Shown here piece after piece: positions 46,145 to 55,542 of a stretch of DNA of 64,000 nucleotides. Under the pieces are notes generated by a model, which saw nothing but the letters and a program-made list of their open reading frames with translations, searched no databases and was not told the DNA's origin. Origin of the DNA: Nocardiopsis flavescens (lineage in GTDB: Bacteria; Actinomycetota; Actinomycetes; Streptosporangiales; Streptosporangiaceae); contig NZ_FQZK01000003.1 in the NCBI RefSeq assembly GCF_900141985.1, forward strand, positions 1 through 64,000, read 5' to 3'. The position numbers and the translations under genes are program-made. Each line of letters begins with the position of its first letter. The stretch's first letter is position 1.

Positions 46145-47257
46145 TCAGGCGGCCAGGAGGCGGGTGATGTAGTCGGCCCAGTAGGGGTCCGGGTCGACGG
46201 GGCGCACCCCGGCGCGCAGGCGCTCGGGGGCGCCCGGGGCGTAGAACCCCCGGAGCGCGCGGGCCAGGTCGTCGACGTCGCCGGGGGCGCACAGCAGCCC
46301 GTCGACGTCCTCGCGGACGTGGTCGGCCAGCGCCCCGGCCCGGGTGGCGACCACGGGCAGGCCGTGCTGGTGGGCCAGCCACACGTTCTGGCTGGCGGTG
46401 GCGGTCCGGTAGGGCAGCACCACCGCGTCGGCGGCGGCGTACAGGCCCGGCAGCTCCTCGGCGGGCACGTACCCGTCGCGCAGCCGCACGCGGTCGGCGA
46501 GCCCGAGTTCGGCGGCGAGCGCCGACAGCTCCCCGGTCCCGCCCCAGAACTCCCCGGCGACGGTCAGCGCCACGTCGTCGGGCGCCCCCGCGGCCAGGGC
46601 CCGCAGCAGCACGTCCACGCCCTTGTAGGGGCGGACGATGCCCAGGAACAGCAGGTGGCGCCGCTCCCCCGGCTCCGGGGCGGCGACCGGGCCGGTCGCG
46701 GGCAGGTGCGGGGGCAGCACGGCCGTGACCGGGGCCCGCGCCCCGGGGCCGCGCAGGCCCTCGGCCAGGCGGGCCTGGTCGGCGGAGTGGGCGAGCGCCC
46801 CGTCCACCCGGCGCAGCAGCGCCCGGACCAGCGAAACGTCCACGGCCCGCCGCTCGTGCGGCAGGACGTTGTGGCACAGGGCCACCACCCGGGCCGCCCC
46901 GGCGCGCACCGACCGCACCCCGGCCAGGAGGCCGAGGTAGGCGGGCACCTGGACGGGCGAGAACAGGGTGAGGACCACCAGGTCGGACTCCCGGGCCAGC
47001 CGCCGGCCGACCCGCCACCAGCCGTCGGGCCGGTACCAGGCCAGCTCGCGGCGGGTGCCGGGGTAGGGCTCCCCCTCGGGCTCGTCCACGGTCTGCGTCC
47101 CGGGGTAGAGCGCCGCCGGGTACTGGGCGCGCCACGACTCGACCGCGGTGGGGTGCCCGGCCGCCCGGAGCCGGTGCGCCAGCTCGGTGGTGTGCCGGGC
47201 ACCGCCGCCCTTGTACGGGTGGACCGGGCCCACCAGGGCGACCCGGGCGGCGCTCAC
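46145..47257 (-). CDS. GT4-family glycosyltransferase
   Basis: GT-B fold glycosyltransferase of 370 residues. The N-terminal domain has LVGPVHPYKGGGARHTTELAHRL, and the C-terminal donor-binding domain has LFLGIVRPYKGVDVLLRAL and the E-x7-E-like region ASQNVWLAHQHGLPVVATRAGALADHV. No signal or TM segment is seen, so it acts at the cytoplasmic membrane face. The GTG overlaps the previous gene's stop. Sugar and acceptor are not predictable; context with a DPM-like synthase and GT-C protein suggests envelope glycans. Confidence 0.9.
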   Translation of the reverse strand: MSAARVALVGPVHPYKGGGARHTTELAHRLRAAGHPTAVESWRAQYPAALYPGTQTVDEPEGEPYPGTRRELAWYRPDGWWRVGRRLARESDLVVLTLFSPVQVPAYLGLLAGVRSVRAGAARVVALCHNVLPHERRAVDVSLVRALLRRVDGALAHSADQARLAEGLRGPGARAPVTAVLPPHLPATGPVAAPEPGERRHLLFLGIVRPYKGVDVLLRALAAGAPDDVALTVAGEFWGGTGELSALAAELGLADRVRLRDGYVPAEELPGLYAAADAVVLPYRTATASQNVWLAHQHGLPVVATRAGALADHVREDVDGLLCAPGDVDDLARALRGFYAPGAPERLRAGVRPVDPDPYWADYITRLLAA

Positions 47258-48186
47258 GCGCTCTCCCGGGAGCGCACGATGAGGTCGGCCAGCAGGGCGA
47301 TCGCGGCGATGATCAGCCCCGTCATCAGGATCATGACGGTGTTGTTGGGCATGTACAGCGGGTTGCGCACCTGGTCGAACACGAACTTGGCGGCGCCCAG
47401 GCCCAGCAGGGTCAGCGCGGGCGGCATCAGCACCTTGAGCGGGTTGAAGTACATGACCATGCGCAGCACCTGGAGGATGTAGCGGTAGGCGTCGGTGACG
47501 AAGTGGAACTTCGACGTGCCGGCGCGCTTGGCGTACTCGATGGGCACGTACCGCACCGGGTGCTGGTTGGACAGGAACGCCAGGGTGATGGTGGTGACGC
47601 AGGAGAACCCGGGCGGCAGCAGCCGCAGGTAGGGGCGGGCGACGTCGCGGCGGAACACGCGCAGCCCGGAGTTGAGGTCCGGGATGCGGGTATTGGTGAG
47701 CTTCTCGGCGATCTTGCGGATGATCCACTTGGCGGGCACCCGCAGCGCCTTGTGGCTGCCCATCTCCTGGGTGCGGGCGCCGACCACCTGGTCGGTCTCG
47801 GGGTCGGCGTCGAGCATGGCGACCAGCTCGGGGATGCGCTCGTTGGGGTAGCTCATGTCCGCGTCGGTCCACACCACGTACTCGCCGCGGGCCCGCTGGC
47901 TGCCGATGCGGCGGACCGTGCCGGAGCCGCCGTTGTGCCCGAACGCGATGACGCGCATGCTCGGGAACAGCGGCGCGACCTCGCGCAGCCGCTCCAGGGT
48001 GGCGTCGGAGGAGGCGTCGTCGACGGCCAGCAGCTCGTACCCGTACCCGGACGCGTCCATGGCCGAGCAGATCCGCTTGACCTCGTCGACGACGTGGTCC
48101 TCCTCGTTGTAGCAGGGCAGGACGATCGTGACCCGCACCGGCGGGTCGTCGGATCGGGAGCGGGCGTCGTCGTGTGTCTGGCTCAT
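47254..48186 (-). CDS. GT2 glycosyltransferase, dolichyl/polyprenyl-phosphate sugar synthase type
   Basis: Protein of 310 residues. The GT2 domain (about 18-235) has VTIVLPCYNEEDHVVDEV, DDASSD and the metal-binding TDADMSYP. Two C-terminal TM helices follow (VLMPPALTLLGLGAAKFVF and MILMTGLIIAAIALLADLIV). This is the layout of ArnC/DPM-like enzymes that load a sugar on a polyprenyl phosphate. The product would supply the GT-C protein encoded just upstream in the same operon (51-base gap). The substrate sugar is unknown. Confidence 0.9.
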   Translation of the reverse strand: MSQTHDDARSRSDDPPVRVTIVLPCYNEEDHVVDEVKRICSAMDASGYGYELLAVDDASSDATLERLREVAPLFPSMRVIAFGHNGGSGTVRRIGSQRARGEYVVWTDADMSYPNERIPELVAMLDADPETDQVVGARTQEMGSHKALRVPAKWIIRKIAEKLTNTRIPDLNSGLRVFRRDVARPYLRLLPPGFSCVTTITLAFLSNQHPVRYVPIEYAKRAGTSKFHFVTDAYRYILQVLRMVMYFNPLKVLMPPALTLLGLGAAKFVFDQVRNPLYMPNNTVMILMTGLIIAAIALLADLIVRSRESA

Positions 48187-48237
48187 GCGTTCTTCTCAAC
48201 GGGTGAGGGGGCTGCGGCGGGGCGGCGGGGGCGGGGC

Positions 48238-50277
48238 TCAGGGGCGTGGGACGACCGTGATCCACACGTTCCCGACGAAGGTCCAGTGGCCGGTGGGCGG
48301 TTCCATGAGCGTACTCGGATCCATCTGGGCGACGACGTGGAAGGGGCGTTCCGGCGCCGTCCCGGGGACGAGGTCCTCCAGCTGCTCCCAGTCCTCGGAG
48401 GCGAGCACGGGCGTGCGGTCGCGCAGCAGGATCTCACCGAGCACGCGGTTGACGTTGTCGGGGGTGGCGTCGTCGAGCGCGGCGGTGGGCACACCGCAGA
48501 CGTTGCGCAGCAGCGGCATGTAGTTGCCCGCCATCCCGGAGTCGACCACGACCACCGAGGCGTCGTCCGGTAAGGCGGCGCACAGCCGTTCCGCGGCCTC
48601 CACCGTCCCCACGTCCTGCCGGTATCCCATGATCCCGGTGACGGAGGTGACGGCGGTGGGGCCGACCATCGCCACGGCGGCCCCGGCGGCGACCACCACC
48701 GGGAGCACGCGGGCGGGCGAGCCGTGCCTCTCCGCCTGGACGGCGACCGTGCAGTACCGGGTCAGCCAGGCCAGGAACCAGACCGCGAGCAGCACGAACG
48801 CGGGGATCACCAGGACGATGAGGCGGCGGCTGGCCCAGGGGTGGTCGGGGGTGATGGCGGGGCGCACCAGGGTGGTCGCCACCGACCACACCAGGAACAT
48901 GGCGGGCAGCAGCCACTGGGGGTCGCGCCACCGGGTGAGGCGGCGCAGGACCAGGGCCACGCCCAGAGAGGCGAACAGGACGGTGCCCAGGCCCACGTAC
49001 CAGCCCACCCAGTACAGGCTCATGTCGTAGTAGGTGCGGCTGCCCTCCACCGGCAGCCCCTCCTGGGACTGGACGTAGGCGACCCAGCCGTCGGTGAAGT
49101 CGCTGCCGTGGCCGTAGTCGGGCCACAGGAGCGGGCGGACCGCGAAGCCCGCCATGGTGAGCAGGGCCAGGGCGCCGACGGCGTTGGGGAGCCACCGGAC
49201 CCGGTCGGTGCGCGGCAGCCCGTACCGCCACAGCGCCGCGGTGCCCGCGACGGCCGCCAGCAGCACCCCGCCGCTGATCATCAGCAGCGGGTCGAGCGAG
49301 TCGGACAGGTATTCCAGGTAGGGCAGGGAGAGCCCGTAGCCGGCGTAGAGGCCCAGGCCGGTGCCGAGCGCCAGCCCGCCGAGCAGGGGCAGGGCCTGGC
49401 CGCGCCGGGCGACCAGGAGCAGGGCGATGAACCCGACGACGGGCAGCAGGTCGCGGATGGCGTCGATGCGCACCACCAGCGCCAGGCCGAACACGAGTCC
49501 GGCGACGGCCGCCAGGGTGTGGGCGCGCGACCACCGGTCGGTGATCCGGGTCCGCGCGACCAGGGCGTCGTAGGCCAGGACGAGTCCGCCGAGCAGGAGG
49601 ATCTGTGTGACGGGCTCGCTGTAGGTGAACCGGCTGACCCACTGCTGGGGCAGGCACAGGGCCAGCACCAGGGCGCCGAGCGGGGCCCAGCGGGCTCCGA
49701 CCAGGCGGGCGGTGAGCCCGGCGAAGACGAGGACTCCCAGGGCGCCCAGCAGGGGCGTGGTGACGAGCATGCCGTCGAGGCCGCCCAGCCAGTAACCGAC
49801 GGCGGTGACCAGGGGGGCGCCCGCCATGAACTGCGGCCAGATGGAGTCGCCGCGTTCGTAGTGGGCCAGGCTCTGGTAGCTCAGCGCGGGGTCGTCGCCG
49901 GCGATCAGCTCCCGCTGCTGCGGGATCGGCAGGTGGCCGTTCTCCGCGATCCACACCGTGTACATGGCGTAGGAGGCGGGGTCGCGGCGGATCACCAGGG
50001 CCTCGGCGTGGTAGGCGACCTGCACGATCGCGAAGGCCGCGGCGACCACCAGGACCAGGACGACGGGCCACCAGGGCACGTCCTCCTCCGGGTCCGGGAT
50101 GAGCCGCGGCACCAGGGCTCCGGCCGCGATGACGGCGGGGACCCCCAGGATCAGGGCGATCCAGGGGGTGAACAGGCCGAGTGCCAGCAGGGGGAAGGCA
50201 ACCAGGAGCCAGGCCGAGACGGCGATCGCGGGGAGCGCGGTGACACGGGCGAGGAATCGTCCGGGAAGCAAGCGCAT
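48238..50277 (-). CDS. GT-C-like multi-TM membrane protein
   Basis: Membrane protein of 679 residues with about 12 transmembrane helices and a C-terminal extracytoplasmic domain (about 560-679: VVVVDSGMAGNYMPLLRNVCGVPTAAL and on). An acidic pair in the first outer loop (VIRRDPASYAMYTVWIAENGH) resembles the catalytic loop of GT-C glycosyltransferases using polyprenyl-phosphate sugars. It heads the three-gene minus operon. No Shine-Dalgarno is visible before the ATG, so a short or absent leader is possible. It is divergent from TIGR03089 across 131 bases. The exact reaction is unknown. Confidence 0.83.
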   Translation of the reverse strand: MRLLPGRFLARVTALPAIAVSAWLLVAFPLLALGLFTPWIALILGVPAVIAAGALVPRLIPDPEEDVPWWPVVLVLVVAAAFAIVQVAYHAEALVIRRDPASYAMYTVWIAENGHLPIPQQRELIAGDDPALSYQSLAHYERGDSIWPQFMAGAPLVTAVGYWLGGLDGMLVTTPLLGALGVLVFAGLTARLVGARWAPLGALVLALCLPQQWVSRFTYSEPVTQILLLGGLVLAYDALVARTRITDRWSRAHTLAAVAGLVFGLALVVRIDAIRDLLPVVGFIALLLVARRGQALPLLGGLALGTGLGLYAGYGLSLPYLEYLSDSLDPLLMISGGVLLAAVAGTAALWRYGLPRTDRVRWLPNAVGALALLTMAGFAVRPLLWPDYGHGSDFTDGWVAYVQSQEGLPVEGSRTYYDMSLYWVGWYVGLGTVLFASLGVALVLRRLTRWRDPQWLLPAMFLVWSVATTLVRPAITPDHPWASRRLIVLVIPAFVLLAVWFLAWLTRYCTVAVQAERHGSPARVLPVVVAAGAAVAMVGPTAVTSVTGIMGYRQDVGTVEAAERLCAALPDDASVVVVDSGMAGNYMPLLRNVCGVPTAALDDATPDNVNRVLGEILLRDRTPVLASEDWEQLEDLVPGTAPERPFHVVAQMDPSTLMEPPTGHWTFVGNVWITVVPRP

Positions 50278-50395
50278 GGGGTTACTGTGTCACTTCCCGT
50301 CACTCCCCCGCACACCGCTCGGCCGTTCGTTACGGACCCGCCGCATCACGGCCCGGGGTCCCACGCGCCGGTGGGCGGCCGGTGCGGGCACGTCC

Positions 50396-50401
50396 TAGAG
50401 T
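50396..50401 (+). promoter_or_regulatory. -10 element TAGAGT, 7 bases before an ATG
   Basis: TAGAGT ends 7 bases before the ATG of the TIGR03089 gene, consistent with a leaderless mRNA. Confidence 0.5.
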
Positions 50402-50408
50402 GAGGGCC

Positions 50409-51221
50409 ATGTCCGAAACTCCCGCGCAGCTGTGGCGCGACCTGGTGGCCGCCGATCCGACCCGCCCCTTCACGACCTCCTACGACGCCTCGGGCGGCCG
50501 GGTGGAGCTGTCCCGGGCCACCCTGGACAACTGGGTGTCCAAGACCGCGAACATGCTCGTCGACGGGTTGGGGACGCAGCCGGGCGACCGGGTCGCGGTG
50601 GCGCTCCCGGTGCACTGGCAGTCCCTGGTGTGGCTGACGGCGTGCTGGTCGGTGGGGGCGGTCGCCGAGGTCGCCGACGGCGCCGCGCCGACCCCGGACG
50701 CCCAGGTGGCGGTGGCCGACCCCGACCGCCTGGAGGCGGCCCTGGACAGCGGGGCCGAGGAGGTCGTGGGCACCTCGCTGCACCCGCTGGGGCTGCCGCT
50801 GCGGGAGGTCCCGCCGATGGTGCTGGACTACTCGGTGGAGGTGCGCGGGTACGGCGACCGGTTCTCCCCGTACCCGGTCGACCCTCAGGCCCCGGCACTG
50901 CGGCTGGGGCGGACCCTGACCGGCGCGGAGCTGGTCGCCCAGGGGCGCGACCGCGCGGAGCGCTGGGGGCTGACCGGTGCCGACCGGGTGGCGCTGTTCC
51001 TGGACCCGGATGCCGGGCCGTCCGCCCTGGGCCCGGGTGCGGAGCTGCTGCCGGCGCTGATGGCGTCGGGGGCGCCGGTCATCCTGACGCCCCTCCCCAC
51101 CGCCGACCCCGGGGAGACCTGGAAGCGGCTGGAGGCGGAGCGGGCCACCGTGTTCGCGACGGTCGGCGGCGCGGAGCCCGCCGGGGACGCCCCCCTGCGG
51201 AGGATCTCCCTCTCCTCCTGA
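50409..51221 (+). CDS. TIGR03089 family protein
   Basis: Protein of 270 residues resembling the N-terminal part of adenylate-forming (AMP-binding) enzymes: DNWVSKTANMLVDGLGTQPGDRVAVALPVHWQSLVWLTACWSVGAV. It lacks the P-loop-like SGTTGxPK motif and the C-terminal catalytic domain. This is typical of the actinobacterial TIGR03089 family (Rv3268-like) rather than a truncation. A catalytic role is unlikely; a binding or structural role is possible. It is divergent from the GT-C operon. Confidence 0.88.
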   Translation: MSETPAQLWRDLVAADPTRPFTTSYDASGGRVELSRATLDNWVSKTANMLVDGLGTQPGDRVAVALPVHWQSLVWLTACWSVGAVAEVADGAAPTPDAQVAVADPDRLEAALDSGAEEVVGTSLHPLGLPLREVPPMVLDYSVEVRGYGDRFSPYPVDPQAPALRLGRTLTGAELVAQGRDRAERWGLTGADRVALFLDPDAGPSALGPGAELLPALMASGAPVILTPLPTADPGETWKRLEAERATVFATVGGAEPAGDAPLRRISLSS

Positions 51222-51243
51222 GGCCGGCGGCGGAGCGGGCCGA

Positions 51244-51259
51244 GGGGGAGCGCTCCCCC
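51244..51259 (+). terminator. Perfect palindrome after the TIGR03089 gene
   Basis: GGGGGAGCGCTCCCCC is a 16-base palindrome 23 bases after the stop, able to form a compact hairpin. Confidence 0.5.
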
Positions 51260-51362
51260 GCCGGAGGCCGCGCGCGGTCTCCGGGTCCGTGCGGCACCGT
51301 GCGGTCCGGCCCGACCCGGCCCGGACCTGCGCCGCAAGAAGCGCACCGGGTACAAAGGGGAC

Positions 51363-52304
51363 ATGGACCTCCCCCTCCTCGCCCTCCTTTTCCCCGGGCT
51401 CTTCGCGGTCGTCGCACTGGGCTGGATCGTGCGGTGGGTCCGGTCGGCCCCGTCGGCCCTGCGGGGCGACCCCCTCCGGAACGGGGGCGAGCCCGTGTAC
51501 GGGACCGTCCTCTCCTCGACTCCCCCGGGCCGGGGCGCGGCGGGTCCCACCGTCGCGGTACGGGCGGAGTCGGCGGACGGCCGCCGCACCTGGGAGGCCG
51601 TGGACGACTCGGGCCTGGGCGGGTACGACCCCGCACCGGGCACCCGTGTCGAGGGCGTGTACGCGCCCGGCGACCCCTCGCGGCTGCGGGTGCTGCGCAT
51701 CGCCCGGGCCGACGGGGAGGAGGGCTTCGGGGTCCGGGCCGGCTCCGGGGGCCGCGCGCTGCGGATCGCCGGGGGCGTGCTGGGCGCGCTGGTGGTGTCG
51801 GCCGCCGCGGCGATCGCCTGGTCGGCCCCGAGCGGCGCCGTCTCCCCGTTCGGGCTGGTGTTCCTGGTGGTCCCGGCGGCGATCGCGCTCGTGGGGCTGA
51901 ACACGGTGTTCGCGGGGCTGCCCGGTCTGGTGCGCCTGCTGTCGGGGCTGTACCGCGGGCGGGTGCTGGAGGCGCAGGGCACCGTCACCGACGCCTGGAC
52001 CGAGACCCGCACCCGGTCGTCGGGGGCCGGCGGCGGGTCGGACCGCTACCTGGTCCACGCGCTCACCGTCCGGTTCACCACCGCCGACGGGCGTCGGGTG
52101 CACGCCCGCGACCCCGTGGACCGCCTCTTCGGGGGCCCCGTGGTCGGGGACCCGGTACGCGTCCGCCACGTGGAGTCCGATCCGACGCTCTTCGCCACCG
52201 GGACCCTGGCCCCGCTGAACATCGTGTTCGGCAAGGGGCTGCGACTCGTCCTGGGCCCGCTGCTGGTCGTGGTCGGCCTGTCCCTGCTGGCCGGCTTCCT
52301 CTGA
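51363..52304 (+). CDS. DUF3592-type membrane protein
   Basis: Protein of 313 residues with an N-terminal TM helix (LLALLFPGLFAVVALGWIV), two central helices (about 140-190) and one at the C-terminus (VLGPLLVVVGLSLLAGFL). The two soluble stretches are small beta domains, each containing a Gly-Thr-Val repeat-like start (VYGTVLSS and AQGTVTDAW) and a closing V-x-G-x-x-Y/V-x-P strand. This matches DUF3592, a family of unknown function. AAGGGGA precedes the ATG. It converges with a small charged gene across a strong hairpin. Confidence 0.75.
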   Translation: MDLPLLALLFPGLFAVVALGWIVRWVRSAPSALRGDPLRNGGEPVYGTVLSSTPPGRGAAGPTVAVRAESADGRRTWEAVDDSGLGGYDPAPGTRVEGVYAPGDPSRLRVLRIARADGEEGFGVRAGSGGRALRIAGGVLGALVVSAAAAIAWSAPSGAVSPFGLVFLVVPAAIALVGLNTVFAGLPGLVRLLSGLYRGRVLEAQGTVTDAWTETRTRSSGAGGGSDRYLVHALTVRFTTADGRRVHARDPVDRLFGGPVVGDPVRVRHVESDPTLFATGTLAPLNIVFGKGLRLVLGPLLVVVGLSLLAGFL

Positions 52305-52331
52305 ATCCCCCGGGCTCCCGGGAGCGCACGA

Positions 52332-52370
52332 GGGGGCGGGGCGCCGCACCCCGCGCGGCGCCCCGCCCCC
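52332..52370. terminator. Long GC hairpin between convergent genes
   Basis: A 16-base stem, GGGGGCGGGGCGCCGC and its exact complement, with a 7-base loop fills most of the gap between stops at 52304 and 52392; it can act for both strands. Confidence 0.85.
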
Positions 52371-52391
52371 GCCCCGGCCCGACCCGGGGGC

Positions 52392-52577
52392 TCACACGGC
52401 CAGGCGGTAGTCCCCCGCGGGTCCGCCCCGGCCGCGGGGCCTGCCGGGCCGCCTCGGCTCCCGGTCCCGGCGGCGCTCCTCGCGGATCCGCCGCAGCTCG
52501 CGCTCGCGGGCGGCCTCCTGCTCGCGGTCGAGGCGGTGGCGCGCGGCGGCCTCGGCGGCGGGGTCGTGGTACGTCAT
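52392..52577 (-). CDS. Small highly charged hypothetical protein
   Basis: Protein of 61 residues, rich in Arg and Glu (RELRRIREERRRDREPRR), with a helical centre and a Gly-rich end (RGGPAGDYRLAV). No family is recognised. GGGAGG lies 5 bases before the ATG, and a strong hairpin follows the stop, both of which support a real gene. It may be nucleic-acid binding because of its charge, but nothing more can be said. Confidence 0.6.
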   Translation of the reverse strand: MTYHDPAAEAAARHRLDREQEAARERELRRIREERRRDREPRRPGRPRGRGGPAGDYRLAV

Positions 52578-52769
52578 GGCGTCCTCCCGGAAGTCGTCCC
52601 GGGCTCCGTCGTCCCGGATGACCTCAGACTCCCGCTAAGGACCCTGCCCGCGCATCGGCATGTATCCGTATATCGCGGTCCACGGCCGCCTCATATCCCG
52701 TGCTCCGCGCCTAAGGACGCCACCGGGCGCGGCCCGGGCCGCCCGGGAGGGCGGCCCGGACAGGCCGGC

Positions 52770-53984
52770 TCACGCCTCCCGGTAGTAGGCGTCCGCGGCC
52801 GTGCCGCGCCGGGCCCCGTAGTCGTAGGTGTAGACCTCGCGGCCCTCGATGAACACGCGCTCGGCGCGGCTGCGCAGGTCCAGCGGGTCGCCCGACCACA
52901 CCACCACGTCGCCGTCCAGTCCCGGCCGCAGGGAGCCGACGCGGTCGTCCAGGCCCATGATCTCGGCCGGGTTCACGGTGAGCGCGCGGATCGCCGCGTC
53001 CGGGTCCATGCCCTCCTTGACGCACAGGGCGGCCTGGAGGACCAGGAACTCGATGGGCACGACCGGGTGGTCGGTGGTCAGCGCCACCTTCACCCCGGCC
53101 CGGTCGAGGATGCCCGGGTTGGCCAGGGTCTTGTTGTTGACCTCGACCTTGGAGCGGCTGGTCATCAGCGGTCCGGTGATGACGGGGATGTTCCGCGCGG
53201 CCAGCTCGTCCGCCAGCAGGTGGCCCTCGGTGCAGTGGTTGACGATGAGCCGGTAGCCGAACTCGTCCGACAGCCGGATGGCGGTGTGGATGTCGTCGGC
53301 CCGGTGGGTGTGCTGGCACCAGGGCAGCTCGCCGTCCAGGACCCGGACCAGCACCTCCAGGGTGTTGTCCCGGTCGAAGGGCTTGCCCTCGCCGGCGGCG
53401 TCCTCCCTCTTGGCCCTGTAGTCCTGAGCCTTGGTGAAGGCGTCGCGGATGACCGCGGCCACGCCCTGGCGGGTGGAGGGGAGCTTGTCCTTGGTGCCGT
53501 AGACCCGCTTGGGGTTCTCGCCGAGCGCGCTCTTGACGCTGGCGGGGTGCTTGATGAGCCGGTCCTCCATGCTGCGGCCCCAGCACTTGACGGCGACCGT
53601 CTGCCCGCCGATGGGGTTGCCCGAGCCGGGCTTGACCACCGAGCTGGTGACGCCGCCGGACAGGGCGTCGACGAAGCCTCGGTCGGCGGGGTTGATGGCG
53701 TCCAGGGCGCGCATCCGCGCGCCGTTGGGGTCGGTCATCTCGTTGGTGTCGTCACCGGCCCAGCCGATGCCCTCCTCGTCGATGCCGATGTGGCCGTGGG
53801 CCTCGACGAAGCCGGGGAGCACCCACTTGCCCGAGGCGTCGACGACGGTGGCGCCCTCGGGGACGGCCACCTCGGAGGCGGGGCCGACCGCGGCGATCCT
53901 GCCGTCGGTGATGAGCACGGTGCCGCCGTCGACGGGGTCCCCGTCGACGGGCACGACGTATCCGGATGTGATCGCGATATCCAT
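52770..53984 (-). CDS. Amidohydrolase (imidazolonepropionase-like)
   Basis: Metal-dependent hydrolase of 404 residues. The N-terminal composite beta region has DGRIAAVGP and GKWVLPGFVEAHGHIG (the HxH metal motif). Later come WCQHTHRADD, VNHCTEGH and the catalytic Asp in LTTDHPVVP. The typical C-terminal GSLRPGLDGDVVVWSGDPLDL closes the fold. The length and motif set fit the amidohydrolases of imidazolonepropionase type; the substrate is not clear from sequence or neighbours. ATG 53984 has TAGGTT 7 bases upstream; TTG 53993 would overlap that box. Confidence 0.9.
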   Translation of the reverse strand: MDIAITSGYVVPVDGDPVDGGTVLITDGRIAAVGPASEVAVPEGATVVDASGKWVLPGFVEAHGHIGIDEEGIGWAGDDTNEMTDPNGARMRALDAINPADRGFVDALSGGVTSSVVKPGSGNPIGGQTVAVKCWGRSMEDRLIKHPASVKSALGENPKRVYGTKDKLPSTRQGVAAVIRDAFTKAQDYRAKREDAAGEGKPFDRDNTLEVLVRVLDGELPWCQHTHRADDIHTAIRLSDEFGYRLIVNHCTEGHLLADELAARNIPVITGPLMTSRSKVEVNNKTLANPGILDRAGVKVALTTDHPVVPIEFLVLQAALCVKEGMDPDAAIRALTVNPAEIMGLDDRVGSLRPGLDGDVVVWSGDPLDLRSRAERVFIEGREVYTYDYGARRGTAADAYYREA

Positions 53985-53991
53985 GGCGGGC

Positions 53992-53997
53992 AACCTA
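53992..53997 (-). promoter_or_regulatory. -10 element TAGGTT, 7 bases before the amidohydrolase ATG
   Basis: TAGGTT with a weak -35, TTGGGC, 18 bases further upstream suggests a leaderless transcript. Confidence 0.5.
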
Positions 53998-54065
53998 GCC
54001 CATCATGGGACACCGGCCCAAGACCTTTCGCGGGGGCGCCCCCGCCGAACGCCCCGGCCCCTCCC

Positions 54066-54884
54066 TCAGCCCTCGGGCCAGCGCGCGCTCAGGACCTCCG
54101 AGTCGGCGGTCAGCTCCACCGTGACCTCCTCGATGGCGTCGCGGACCATGGAACACCGCATGACCTGCTCGGATTCGGTGATGAGCTCACCGTCCTGGGC
54201 GGCGAACGCGTACACGATGGGTGCGCGGTCGCCGTACTCCAGGAGCCGGAAGGGCCCGCCGAGCTCGGGGTGGCGGGGCGAGTCCTCCGGGATCATGCCC
54301 AGCCGGACGATCCCGGCCGACACCAGGTCGGCCAGGAAGTCCCGCTGGGCGTTGAGCACCGCCGCCCCGCCCTGCGGTCTGCGCAGCACCGTCTCGTTGA
54401 GGACCACGCGCAGCGTGGGCCCGTCGGGGCCGGTCATCGCGGCCCGCAGGGTCATCTCCTCCTCGACCATGGCCTCCACCTCGGCGTCGGACAGGTCGAA
54501 GTAGCTGGGCCGCAGCACCGCCCAGGAGTACTCCCGGGTGCGCAGGAACGGCGGGATGACCACCGGCTGTGTCTCCCACACCTGGGGTGCGTGCACGGTG
54601 AGTTCGCGCAGGTCCCCGAACTCGTTGGGAAACGCCTCCGCCTGGAGCGCGACCGCCCAGGCGTCCACCAGCTGGTGCTCGGTCCCCAGCGCGTTGTCGA
54701 CCCGCTCCACCAGGGAGCGGGCCGGACGGCAGCGGGCGCCCTCCACCTCGCCGAGCTTGTCGTCGCTCACCCCGACGGTAGCGGCGAGTTCGGCGCGTGA
54801 GAGCCCCTTGTCCGAGCGGGCGCGCAGGATCCGCGCGCCGAAGGGGAGCCATACCGCCGAGGGCAACACCGTGTTCACGCCCAT
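54066..54884 (-). CDS. XRE-family regulator with DUF5753 domain
   Basis: Protein of about 272 residues. The N-terminal helix-turn-helix is GARILRARSDKGLSRAELAATVGVSDDKLGEVEGARCRP. The DUF5753 domain (about 95-270) includes EEEMTLRAAMTGPDGPTLRVVLNETVLRR and RLGMIPEDSPRHPELGGPFRLLEYGD. In actinobacteria such regulators usually have a DUF397 gene next door; none is here. AGGAGG lies just before three in-frame starts (ATG 54887, ATG 54884, GTG 54878), and spacing slightly favours the later ones. It is divergent from the PLDc_N gene. Confidence 0.9.
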   Translation of the reverse strand: MGVNTVLPSAVWLPFGARILRARSDKGLSRAELAATVGVSDDKLGEVEGARCRPARSLVERVDNALGTEHQLVDAWAVALQAEAFPNEFGDLRELTVHAPQVWETQPVVIPPFLRTREYSWAVLRPSYFDLSDAEVEAMVEEEMTLRAAMTGPDGPTLRVVLNETVLRRPQGGAAVLNAQRDFLADLVSAGIVRLGMIPEDSPRHPELGGPFRLLEYGDRAPIVYAFAAQDGELITESEQVMRCSMVRDAIEEVTVELTADSEVLSARWPEG

Positions 54885-55072
54885 CATCCTCCTCCGTCGC
54901 CCGTGGGGCCGGACCTGGGTCGACGCCGGGCGGCCCCGTGCTCCGACCTTCTCCCGGGGCGGGGGGCCCGGTCAAGCGACCGATCGAGTGCGGCGATCCG
55001 TGATAAGTCAGTACAAGGTCTGACAATGCCACCCGGTGTTCCGGGTGTTCCCCCGATCAACAGGAAGATCCC

Positions 55073-55453
55073 TTGGCCTACCTCTACCTGCTGTTCTTCG
55101 CCGTGGCACTGGCCGTGTGGGTGTACGCGCTGTTCGACGTGATCGGCTCGGACGCCGATTCCGTGCGCCTGCTGCCCAAGCCCGCCTGGACGGTGATCGT
55201 CCTGCTGCTGCCCAAACTGGGCGCGCTGCTGTGGTTCGCCCTGGGCAGACCGCGCCGGGCCGCCGCCACCGGTCCCGTCCGTCCACCGTCCCCCTTCCCC
55301 GAATACGACCACCCCAACCGGGCCCGCGGAGCGACCCCGCAGGACGACGAGGAGTTCCTGCGCCGCTGCCGCGAACGCGCGGAGGAGCAGCGCCGGCGCG
55401 CCCGTGAGCAGGCCGAACGCCGGGACGAGGAGCCCGGGGAGGCGCGTGACTGA
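55073..55453 (+). CDS. PLDc_N domain small membrane protein
   Basis: Protein of 126 residues with two TM helices (YLYLLFFAVALAVWVYALFDVI and AWTVIVLLLPKLGALLWFALGRP). These match the phospholipase D/cardiolipin synthase N-terminal domain that occurs alone in many actinobacterial proteins. A charged coiled-coil-like tail follows (RRCRERAEEQRRRAREQAERRDEEPG). There are no HKD motifs, so it is not an enzyme. The start is TTG 55073 with AGGAAG 6 bases upstream. Function is unknown. Confidence 0.8.
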   Translation: MAYLYLLFFAVALAVWVYALFDVIGSDADSVRLLPKPAWTVIVLLLPKLGALLWFALGRPRRAAATGPVRPPSPFPEYDHPNRARGATPQDDEEFLRRCRERAEEQRRRAREQAERRDEEPGEARD

Positions 55454-55542
55454 CGGGGTACCGGTAGCGGCCGAGACCCGCGGGGTCGATACCCTGAGTG
55501 GCGCCCGCCTTCCCGTCCGTGCCTTCCCCGAAGAGTGATCAC

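Noticed and set aside
50409..51221. Truncated acyl-CoA synthetase pseudogene
   Set aside because: The length and lack of the P-loop are normal for TIGR03089 proteins, and the gene has an intact start and stop.
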